Shown here piece by piece: positions 51,395 through 58,774 of a DNA stretch of 64,000 nucleotides. A program made the position numbers and the translations under genes. Every line of letters starts with the position of its first letter. Within the stretch, counting starts at the first letter, position 1. Source of the DNA: an uncultured Bacteroidales bacterium (GTDB taxonomy: Bacteria; Bacteroidota; Bacteroidia; Bacteroidales; Paludibacteraceae); assembly GCA_902780495.1 (NCBI GenBank), contig CACZFM010000003.1, positions 37,179 to 101,178 of the forward strand. The letters run 5' to 3'. A model generated the notes under the pieces. That model was not told where the DNA came from, searched no databases, and was given only the letters and a program-made list of their open reading frames with translations.

Positions 51395-51472
51395 TTATTC
51401 GAAGCGGATATTCGCGCGACGGTTGAGTGCGCGGTTAGCGCGTGAGTCGTTCGGAGCGACAGGCTCGGTCTG
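51395..51472 (-). pseudogene. Relic of an OmpA-family gene (last 25 codons)
   Basis: On the minus strand the frame reads QTEPVAPNDSR, then ANRALNRRANIRFE and a stop at 51395. This is the typical C-terminal end of an OmpA peptidoglycan-binding domain. An in-frame stop lies directly upstream, and no start or signal peptide is present. The terminator 51338-51361 is kept. Confidence 0.7.
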
Positions 51473-51521
51473 TCACTTTCTCTAACTTCCACTCCCCTAA
51501 TTTTATCGGGTAATTTTGCGT

Positions 51522-51598
51522 CAATTATTAGGCTATTATTGGGTGATTATTGCGTGATTATTGCGTTATTAGTAGGTTATTAAGCCAACGAAAAGCAG
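51522..51598 (-). repeat. 11-bp direct-repeat array, inverted copy of 27298-27373
   Basis: Read on the minus strand, a TGCTTTTCGTTGGCTTAATAA flank precedes units CCTACTAATAA, CGCAATAATCA, CGCAATAATCA, CCCAATAATAG and CCTAATAATTG. The flank and first unit are almost identical to 27298-27329. Confidence 0.85.
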
Positions 51599-51675
51599 AC
51601 ACAAGCGACTACCTACTCTGACTAAGGAGTTCTATGTTTGACGATAGGAGTTGAGGGTGTTAGGTGTACGGGATA

Positions 51676-51729
51676 TGGACAAATTGGCAGAGGGTGGACA
51701 ATTTGGCACGAAAGATGGACATATTGGCA
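51676..51729 (+). promoter_or_regulatory. Three 14-bp repeats upstream of the sigma-54-type promoter
   Basis: TGGACAAATTGGCA, TGGACAATTTGGCA and TGGACATATTGGCA start at 51676, 51695 and 51716, spaced 19 and 21 bp. They lie 14-67 bp upstream of the -24 element and are probable activator sites. Confidence 0.7.
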
Positions 51730-51742
51730 GGGATTTTAGGGT

Positions 51743-51757
51743 TGGCACATAATTTGC
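51743..51757 (+). promoter_or_regulatory. Sigma-54 (RpoN)-type promoter of the Hsp20 gene
   Basis: TGGCAC-N5-TTGC matches the -24/-12 consensus with the strict GG-N10-GC spacing. Start is expected near 51769, leaving an 88-base leader that contains AACGTAA/TTACGTT. No TAnnTTTG promoter is evident in the region. Confidence 0.65.
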
Positions 51758-51856
51758 CTTTGTTAGGGTGAAAACGCAATTACGCATATTACGCCAACAA
51801 CGTAAACTACGCAAGTTACGTTAAACAATGTTTAACTAAATTTGGAGGACAAAATT

Positions 51857-52303
51857 ATGAAACCTGCAATCTATCGTAGAAACAGTTGGCTGCCGACAAA
51901 CGGATGGTTCCCCACCGTATTCGACGAGTTTTTGAACAATGACATGCTGAACACCGCCAGCAATGTGGCACCTTCAGTAAACGTCAAAGAGACCGCTAAC
52001 GGTTACACCGTTGAGTTAGCTGCTCCGGGTGTTAAGAAAGAGTACTGCCGAGTACATGTCGATGAAGACCACAATCTGTGTGTTGCCATCGAGAACAAGT
52101 TCGAGCACAAGGAAGAAGACAAACAAGCGCACTATCTGAGACGCGAGTTTGCTTACACGAACTTCGAACAGAAGTACACCTTGCCGGACAATGTGGACGA
52201 GGCAAAGATCGCCGCTAAGGTCGAAGATGGTATCTTAACGATTGAGTTGCCGAAGATCAAACGCGAAGAAGGTAAGACCGGTAGGCAAATAGCCATCTCA
52301 TAA
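51857..52303 (+). CDS. Hsp20/alpha-crystallin small heat-shock protein, 148 aa
   Basis: I start at ATG 51857, 7 bases after GGAGG, one of the few clear ribosome sites here. The alpha-crystallin domain spans about residues 35-135 (PSVNVKETANGYTVELAAPGVKKE near the start; VEDGILTIELPK near the end). The C-terminal I-x-I-type anchor appears as QIAIS. It holds unfolded proteins in the cytosol until refolding. The upstream region has a sigma-54-type promoter with three repeats. A terminator lies at 52324-52349. The gene stands alone. Confidence 0.93.
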   Translation: MKPAIYRRNSWLPTNGWFPTVFDEFLNNDMLNTASNVAPSVNVKETANGYTVELAAPGVKKEYCRVHVDEDHNLCVAIENKFEHKEEDKQAHYLRREFAYTNFEQKYTLPDNVDEAKIAAKVEDGILTIELPKIKREEGKTGRQIAIS

Positions 52304-52323
52304 CAAAGCATGTATCCATGCAG

Positions 52324-52349
52324 AGCACTCCTAAGCGAGTGCTTTTTTT
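52324..52349 (+). terminator. Terminator of the Hsp20 gene
   Basis: AGCACTC and GAGTGCT form a 7-bp stem with a 6-base loop and are followed by T6-7. Confidence 0.85.
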
Positions 52350-52357
52350 ATGTAACA

Positions 52358-52447
52358 ATACAAGTACAATACAAGCCGTGAGGGTTACCGAAATCATCGT
52401 TCGAGGTGCAAACCGAGATAAGAACTCCTTATTGAGAGAGACCATAG
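52358..52447. repeat. Direct repeat left of the CDF gene
   Basis: ATACAAGTACAATACA, GC..TGAGGG..ACCGAA and CCTTATTGAGAGAGACCATAG occur in this order. The same blocks recur at 53602-53672 in the same orientation, with a shorter middle part. Confidence 0.75.
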
Positions 52448-52493
52448 GGCGCGCGAGTGTAACGGTTAATGGTGAGGGGTTAGCGATTAGAAG

Positions 52494-53390
52494 TTAGCAC
52501 TCTTTGTTATGACAGATAGCATCGGGCGTTTCAGGTTCGAGCGTAACGTGCGAGATGCCGTGTTCGGCGAGTTCATGCTTGATATGTTCGGAAACCTGCG
52601 GCCAAGAAGTCAGGTCTTTAAGCACGACATGTGCCGTGAGTGCCGTTTCGGTTGTACTAATCGCCCAGATATGGATATGGTGTGCTTCTTGTACCAGTTC
52701 GTCTTCCGTTAACAGACTTTCTATTTCGTGGCGGTCGATACCTTCGGGGATACCATCTACGGCAAGCCGCAGACTATCGGCTAATAGTTCCCATGTGGAG
52801 ATGAGAATGACAGCAGCTATGACAAGTGACACTATCGGGTCCACGATGTTCCAGCCCGTGTAATAGATGACAATACCGCTTATCACTACACCTATCGAGA
52901 CGAGCGTGTCTGCCAGCATGTGCAGGAAAGCGCCGCGGACGTTGAGGTCGCTTTTCTGACCGTGCATCAGCAGCATAGCGGTTAAACCGTTGATGAGTAT
53001 TCCTACTCCCGCTGTCCATGAGACGGCGATGCCGTTCACTTGTGCCGGTTCACTGAATTTATGGATACTCTCAATGACAATTGCGCCGACCGCTACCAAT
53101 AGGATGACGGCATTGAGGAGCGAGATGAGTACCGTGGATTTGCGATAACCGTAGGTAAAATGCTCGTTGCTGTGCACTTTTGCCAGACGGAAAGCAACTA
53201 ATACCAGTAACAGACTGAACACATCGCTCAAATTATGCCCGGCATCGCTGAGTAGCGAGAGGCTGTCCTGCCAAAAACCGACACCTGCTTCGATGAGCAC
53301 GAAGAGGACATTCAGTACGATAGAGAAGATAAAAATGCCGTTCAACGATTGCGTTGGGGCGGTATGATGATGGTGATGTTCGTGACTCAT
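52494..53390 (-). CDS. Cation diffusion facilitator family transporter, 298 aa
   Basis: The His-rich N-terminus MSHEHHHHH is followed by six membrane segments. The metal site pairs are in SLLSDAGHNLSDV (about residues 44-56) and AFLHMLADTLVSIG (about 153-166), and a cytosolic C-terminal domain (HEIESLLTEDELVQEAHHIHIWAIS) follows. CDF proteins export Zn2+, Co2+ or Cd2+ against protons; the HxxxD pattern fits Zn. The promoter is at 53437-53467. The gene is framed by direct repeats and stands apart from the neighbouring operons. Confidence 0.95.
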   Translation of the reverse strand: MSHEHHHHHTAPTQSLNGIFIFSIVLNVLFVLIEAGVGFWQDSLSLLSDAGHNLSDVFSLLLVLVAFRLAKVHSNEHFTYGYRKSTVLISLLNAVILLVAVGAIVIESIHKFSEPAQVNGIAVSWTAGVGILINGLTAMLLMHGQKSDLNVRGAFLHMLADTLVSIGVVISGIVIYYTGWNIVDPIVSLVIAAVILISTWELLADSLRLAVDGIPEGIDRHEIESLLTEDELVQEAHHIHIWAISTTETALTAHVVLKDLTSWPQVSEHIKHELAEHGISHVTLEPETPDAICHNKEC

Positions 53391-53436
53391 AATTCTGTTT
53401 AATACCTCCTTTAAAATTTGTAATCTAATTTGAGTG

Positions 53437-53467
53437 CAAAAGTACTGCTTTTACGCGATATGTGCAA
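53437..53467 (-). promoter_or_regulatory. Promoter of the CDF gene
   Basis: TTGC (53467-53464), a 19-base spacer, TACTTTTG (53444-53437), 47 bases before ATG 53390. Confidence 0.7.
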
Positions 53468-53601
53468 TACCTACTAATGGCTATTTTGTTTCCGCACCGC
53501 AGGTATATGCTTACGCGCGCGGGCGGGCGTATTATATTATAATGTGTAGGGTTGTTCCCTTTGGATACGAAATGAGCAAAAAAGGAACAAGCTAAAAAAA
53601 G

Positions 53602-53672
53602 ATACAAGTACAATACATGTTATATATATACAGCCCTGAGGGAACCGAAGACCTTATTGAGAGAGACCATAG
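53602..53672. repeat. Direct repeat right of the CDF gene
   Basis: Second copy of the 52358-52447 repeat. The end block ACCTTATTGAGAGAGACCATAG is nearly identical; the middle is replaced by a TATATATATA tract. Confidence 0.75.
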
Positions 53673-53984
53673 ATTTTTGTGGGTTAGGGGGTTGGTAGAT
53701 AGAGTTGGTTGGGGATAGTAGAAAGCGTTGATAAGGGTTGGTTTGTAAGGGGTTGGTAGCGTGGGAAATAAACCTCATCGGTGTGGCGCAGGAGAGAGAG
53801 CGGGCAGAGGCGGGAGACAGCGGAGAGCAGCGGAGCGGAGAGGGGCAAGTGACTAAAACTGAAAAAGGTTGACTCGATAACTGAGATGCTATCTTAAAAA
53901 TCGTAAACTTTTGACTCGATACCTAAAAAGGTTGACCGGAGTACGGAAGCAAAAAGTAAAAAAAAGAAGATTTTGGTATATCCT
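53673..53984. other. Non-coding stretch upstream of the restriction-modification genes
   Basis: No gene is supported. The left part is rich in GGGTTGGT-type repeats (about 53681-53760), followed by a purine-rich tract (53806-53850). AAAAAGGTTGAC occurs at 53862 and 53925, and TTGACTCGATA at 53869 and 53911. Confidence 0.5.
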
Positions 53985-54016
53985 TTTGCCTATATTAGAT
54001 ATTTTTTGTACCTTTG
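53985..54016 (+). promoter_or_regulatory. Promoter of the Type III restriction-modification operon
   Basis: TTTG (53985-53988), 20 bases, TACCTTTG (54009-54016). A short hairpin GCACG/CGTGC follows in the 5' leader (54016-54032) before ATG 54052. Confidence 0.8.
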
Positions 54017-54051
54017 CACGCAGTTTACGTGCAGAAAGGAAATAGATCAAT

Positions 54052-56001
54052 ATGGCAGCAATAAATGATTTAGTGGCGCAGATAAAAGATGAGGCTCTCC
54101 GTCGGCAAATAGAGGCAGAGTTGAAGCGCGTGATGAAGCACAAGAAATTTGGTCTTGTGTTCGAAGACCATTTGCCGGAAGGACTGAATGATGGTCCTAT
54201 TTATCCTGGCTTGGAAGTGGTGGATTCCGTTCGCCATGCCAAGGACGATCAACTATGGCACGCACTCATTCAGGCAGACAACTACTATGCTCTGCAATTG
54301 CTTGCATATCTCTATCCCGCATCGGTGGACTGCATCTATATTGACCCACCGTACAACTCTGGGGCAAAAGACTGGAAGTACAACAATGACTATGTGGATA
54401 CCGCAGACACATATCGTCATAGTAAATGGTTATCCATGATGAAGCGTCGTTTGCTGCTGGCAAAACGACTGCTCAATCCGAAAGACTCAGTGCTGATTGT
54501 TACTATTGATGAAAAAGAATACCTTCATCTTGGTTGCTTGCTTGAAGAATTATTCCCTGAAGCAAGAATGCAAATGGTAAGTAGTGTCATTAATCCAAAA
54601 GGTGTTACACGAAATGGTTTCCGTAGAGGTGATGAATACATCTATTTTATTATGTTTGGAGAAGCGACTCCACAGAGGTTGTTTCTAGGTGATGAATGGT
54701 CATTGAGTACAAACGTAAAAGAAAAGAAGAAAGAAAGTAATATTACACCGGATTGGACTTCGATGATGAGACGAGGAAGTCACTCAAGCCGAAGAGAACG
54801 TCCAGGATTGTACTATGCTATTTATGCTGACCCTCTTTCCAAAACAATCAAAAAAATAGGAGAACCCTTACCCCTAGAAATTGACAAAGATCAAGATATT
54901 GATGGACTTGTGCAAATTCTGCCTTTGCGATCTAATGGTTCACAAGGGCGTTGGCAAGTTGGACCAATAGAATTAAAGCAACGTATAAATCAAGGTAGAA
55001 TCCGATTAGGAAAACCTACTTCATATGGTTTCGTCGTTAATTATCTTCCTGATGGCGCATATGCTGAGGTTATATCTGAAAATTTCTGCATTGAAGGCAG
55101 AGCCGATGATGGATCTTTAATAGCTTATAAAGTCACTGACGAAGATAGCAGAATAGCTCCAACACAATGGAAGATAGCCTCACATAACGCTTCAGAACAA
55201 GGTTCAACTCTATTGGGAAAGATTATAGGTAAACGCTTTGATTTTCCAAAATCACTCTATGCAGTTCATGACACTATCCGTTTCTTCGTGACCAACAAAC
55301 CCAACGCGATTATCGTAGATTTCTTTGCTGGTAGTGGAACTACACTTCACGCAGTGAATCTATTGAATGCGGAAGATGGTGGTCATCGCCGTTGTATCAT
55401 GGTAACGAACAACGAAGTATCGGCAGAAGAAACAACGTCGCTGACCAAACAAGGATACAAACCGGGTGATGAGGAATGGGAAAAATTGGGTATCGCGCGT
55501 TATGTTAACTGGCCGCGAACTGTTTGTTCTATCGAAGGACATGATGTGAACGGGCAACCGCTGAAAGGTGAATACATTGGCACAAACCACCGGCAAATGA
55601 GTGAAGGCTTTGATGCCAACTGTATATTCTTCCGCTTGAATTTCCTTGACAAAGATAACGTGGCGCTTGGCAAGCAGTTCCGTGAGTTGCTGCCGCTGCT
55701 GTGGATGAAATCCGGTGCAATAGGCACGTGTCCTTCTTTAGCAGGTAAATCAGTTCCGGATATGTTGATACTACCCGAAAATGATTTTGCGGTACTCAAC
55801 GAAGCAAAAGCCTTTGCCGAGTTTATGCAGCAAGTACAGGAGAATGAAAGTCTTCGCGACATCTATTTGATAGTGGATAGTGCATCCATGTATCGCGAGA
55901 TGTCAAAAGCTCTTACAACTGCCATGCCGTCGCGACATTTGCACACTTGCCAACTCTATCGTGACTATTTAGATAATTTCAGAATAAATATACCTCGATG
56001 A
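54052..56001 (+). CDS. mod: Type III restriction-modification DNA methyltransferase (Mod), 649 aa
   Basis: DPPY lies at residues 98-101 (CIYIDPPYNSGAKDW) and the SAM motif DFFAGSGTT near 423-431. That order (catalytic before SAM motif) defines beta-class N6-adenine methyltransferases such as Type III Mod. The central part, about residues 170-400, is the target-recognition region and is visibly more AT-rich and lysine-rich than the two ends. Mod supplies both modification and sequence recognition. The Res gene follows after one base. Confidence 0.95.
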   Translation: MAAINDLVAQIKDEALRRQIEAELKRVMKHKKFGLVFEDHLPEGLNDGPIYPGLEVVDSVRHAKDDQLWHALIQADNYYALQLLAYLYPASVDCIYIDPPYNSGAKDWKYNNDYVDTADTYRHSKWLSMMKRRLLLAKRLLNPKDSVLIVTIDEKEYLHLGCLLEELFPEARMQMVSSVINPKGVTRNGFRRGDEYIYFIMFGEATPQRLFLGDEWSLSTNVKEKKKESNITPDWTSMMRRGSHSSRRERPGLYYAIYADPLSKTIKKIGEPLPLEIDKDQDIDGLVQILPLRSNGSQGRWQVGPIELKQRINQGRIRLGKPTSYGFVVNYLPDGAYAEVISENFCIEGRADDGSLIAYKVTDEDSRIAPTQWKIASHNASEQGSTLLGKIIGKRFDFPKSLYAVHDTIRFFVTNKPNAIIVDFFAGSGTTLHAVNLLNAEDGGHRRCIMVTNNEVSAEETTSLTKQGYKPGDEEWEKLGIARYVNWPRTVCSIEGHDVNGQPLKGEYIGTNHRQMSEGFDANCIFFRLNFLDKDNVALGKQFRELLPLLWMKSGAIGTCPSLAGKSVPDMLILPENDFAVLNEAKAFAEFMQQVQENESLRDIYLIVDSASMYREMSKALTTAMPSRHLHTCQLYRDYLDNFRINIPR

Positions 56002-56002
56002 T

Positions 56003-58747
56003 ATGAAAGACGAATTGATGACATTCCAAAAGCGCGCTGTAGAGCATCTGCGCAAAAATTGTGCAAATGCGCAGAATTTCTATAAACAGACGCATCAAAA
56101 CCAAGTAATATCGTTTACGGCGCCCACAGGTGCCGGTAAAACGATTATCATGTCTGCACTCATTGAGGAGATTTACTTCGGCAATGAGACTTACGTAGAG
56201 CAGCCCGAAGCAATCTTTGTATGGCTCAGTGACTCGCCGGAACTGAATTTGCAATCAAAAGAGAAGATAGACAATCGTGCAGATAAAGTTCGTTTGGATC
56301 AATGTGTCGTTATTGAAGATGATTCTTTTGACCGTGAAACGCTGGAAGAAGGACATATATATTTCCTCAATACCCAAAAACTGAGCACCTCGTCCAATTT
56401 AACAAAGCATTCCGACAATCGGCAATACACGATATACGAAACGCTGTCCAACACGATAGCAGAAAAAGCCGACCATCTCTATTTCATCATAGACGAGGCA
56501 CACCGAGGTATGCGAGGACAGGAGGCTGGACGTGCAACGACTATCATGCAGAAATTTATATTGGGTAGTGAGAAGGATGATTTGAAACCGGTGCCTGTAG
56601 TTATTGGTATGTCTGCGACTATCCAACGTTTCAATATGCTTGTGCAAAATTCTTCCGCCACCATTCAGCAAGTGCGTGTATCAACGGAAGAAGTGCGTGC
56701 ATCTGGTTTGCTTAAAGACCGCGTAATCATTTACTATCCAAAGGATGCAAGTGAACAGAAGGACATGGCTATCTTGCAAGCTGCTACCGAGGAATGGGTA
56801 TCTAAGTGCAAACACTGGGAAACTTTCTGCCGTGAACAACATCATTGGATGGTTAGACCAATCTTTGTGGTACAAGTACTTAATGGCGCTAATGACAATA
56901 TCACCGAGACCGACTTGGATGAATGTTTGCGAAATATAGAGCAGAAAGCCGGTATCCAATTTTCCACCGGTGAGGTTGTTCATGCCTTTGGAGACACTAA
57001 AGGAGCAATATCTGTCAATGGTTTGGATGTCCCCTATGAAGAACCGTCTAAGATACAGGATAACCGTTTGGCGCGTGTCGTATTCTTCAAAGAGACACTT
57101 TCTACAGGATGGGACTGCCCGCGTGCAGAAACGATGATGTCATTCCGGCGTTATACGGACGCTACTGCTATAGCTCAATTACTTGGGCGCATGGTACGTA
57201 CTCCGATACAACAACGTATTTTGGTAGATGATATGCTTAACGATGTGCAGTTATTCTTACCGCACTTCGATGCTGACAAAGTGCAACAAGTGGTGGACGA
57301 GTTGCAAAATTCCGAAGGTGGCGACCTGCCAACGGATGTATATGGTGACGAAATTGAGCATGGCGCATATACGGTATTAACAACGCGTCCTGTTAGTAAA
57401 CGCACGCCGAAAACACCGGTGGACGACTATCCGTCATTGTTTGATGAGGCTAATAGTGGAACCACAACAATTCCCGCTTCCTCCTCACAGCTTGATATTC
57501 CGCAGATACAAGCGAAACCGGCTCCGATATTTACGCCTCAAACAAATACAGGTATCGAGGAACCGGATGATAACCCTATAGAATTTGAGTATGAACTTGA
57601 CCGTTCCGGCATAGTCAAGTTTATCAACTCTTTGGCACTACGCTCATATCAAGTACGTAATTTCCAAATGAGTGACTATCTCAAATCGCTCTTTGAGTTT
57701 TCCAATTTCTTGCTTATATCCGGGCTGGATGTGATGGCACGTGATAAGGTGGTGGATAATATCGTTGAGCGCATACACAATTATATTCAGCAACTCAAGA
57801 ACTCCGGCAAATATGCTGCCGCCAAGGAACAAGTGATGAACTTTGAAATGTTGGCGAATGTTTATGATGCATTTGGAGAGCCAATTAAATCGGCAGTAAC
57901 GGGTAATCTGTTCTCGGAATCATCCGTCGATTTGGACCGTCAAGTGCGTATCGCTGACAAACAACTCCGCGACGAAGAAGTGTCCAAAGCCTACGCCTCA
58001 AAATACGGAGATGAGAATAACCATATTATTGAAAAAGTGGATGTGATTCTCTTTGTATGTGATGAAAACCGAATGACAGAGTTGGTTCAGTGGGCGGAAA
58101 AAGAGTTTAACAGACTGAATGACACATATCGTCAAAAGACAACAAAACTATCCGAGGCATTAAAAACGCAATACCGCAACATTGTGCGCAACAGTGCAGA
58201 GGTATCCAATATTCCGTTCAATTTGGGTGAAAATATTTTCTTCCATAATGACGAAGGAGGCAAGGAATATGATGACCATTTGTTTGTCGATGAGATAACC
58301 GGCACTGTCCGTATCAAACTGAATGGATGGGAAGAACGTGTCATTGCTGAAGAACAAAAACGCGAGGATTTCCGCTGCTGGTATCGTAACCCGTCCAAAG
58401 GCAAAGATGCGCTAACTCTCTATCACGAATATAAAGGAACTCCCAAGCCGTTTTATCCGGATTTCTTGATTATCAGACGAGAGAATGGCGGTGATTATAT
58501 TTTGGATATTTTAGAGCCGCATGACCCGACACGAGATGACAATGTAAGCAAGGCAAAAGCATTAGCCAAGTATGCAGCAGATCATCCCGCTATTGGTCGC
58601 GCACAACTTATCCGTGTACAAAAGTCATCTATTGGCGAAACACTCAAACGGTTAGACTTTGCTGCCCATAGCGAACTCCGCACAAAAGTCATGTCTATTA
58701 ATCTCCCCGATGAACTAGACAACCTCTTCACCCAATATGGAGAATAG
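56003..58747 (+). CDS. res: Type III restriction endonuclease subunit (Res), 914 aa
   Basis: The SF2 helicase motifs are APTGAGKT (residues 40-47), IIDEAHRGMRG (about 162-172), GMSATIQRF, and STGWDCPRAE with LLGRMVRTP (about 367-402). A Pro/Thr/Ser-rich linker (about 472-530) leads to the C-terminal part. Its nuclease-like strand pair is YPDFLII and ILDILEP (about 819-838). The usual E-x-K appears as E-P-H, so the nuclease site deserves care. Together with Mod it cleaves unmodified DNA after ATP-driven movement. Confidence 0.92.
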   Translation: MKDELMTFQKRAVEHLRKNCANAQNFYKQTHQNQVISFTAPTGAGKTIIMSALIEEIYFGNETYVEQPEAIFVWLSDSPELNLQSKEKIDNRADKVRLDQCVVIEDDSFDRETLEEGHIYFLNTQKLSTSSNLTKHSDNRQYTIYETLSNTIAEKADHLYFIIDEAHRGMRGQEAGRATTIMQKFILGSEKDDLKPVPVVIGMSATIQRFNMLVQNSSATIQQVRVSTEEVRASGLLKDRVIIYYPKDASEQKDMAILQAATEEWVSKCKHWETFCREQHHWMVRPIFVVQVLNGANDNITETDLDECLRNIEQKAGIQFSTGEVVHAFGDTKGAISVNGLDVPYEEPSKIQDNRLARVVFFKETLSTGWDCPRAETMMSFRRYTDATAIAQLLGRMVRTPIQQRILVDDMLNDVQLFLPHFDADKVQQVVDELQNSEGGDLPTDVYGDEIEHGAYTVLTTRPVSKRTPKTPVDDYPSLFDEANSGTTTIPASSSQLDIPQIQAKPAPIFTPQTNTGIEEPDDNPIEFEYELDRSGIVKFINSLALRSYQVRNFQMSDYLKSLFEFSNFLLISGLDVMARDKVVDNIVERIHNYIQQLKNSGKYAAAKEQVMNFEMLANVYDAFGEPIKSAVTGNLFSESSVDLDRQVRIADKQLRDEEVSKAYASKYGDENNHIIEKVDVILFVCDENRMTELVQWAEKEFNRLNDTYRQKTTKLSEALKTQYRNIVRNSAEVSNIPFNLGENIFFHNDEGGKEYDDHLFVDEITGTVRIKLNGWEERVIAEEQKREDFRCWYRNPSKGKDALTLYHEYKGTPKPFYPDFLIIRRENGGDYILDILEPHDPTRDDNVSKAKALAKYAADHPAIGRAQLIRVQKSSIGETLKRLDFAAHSELRTKVMSINLPDELDNLFTQYGE

Positions 58748-58774
58748 ATACAATAGATAATATTTTATAATACC

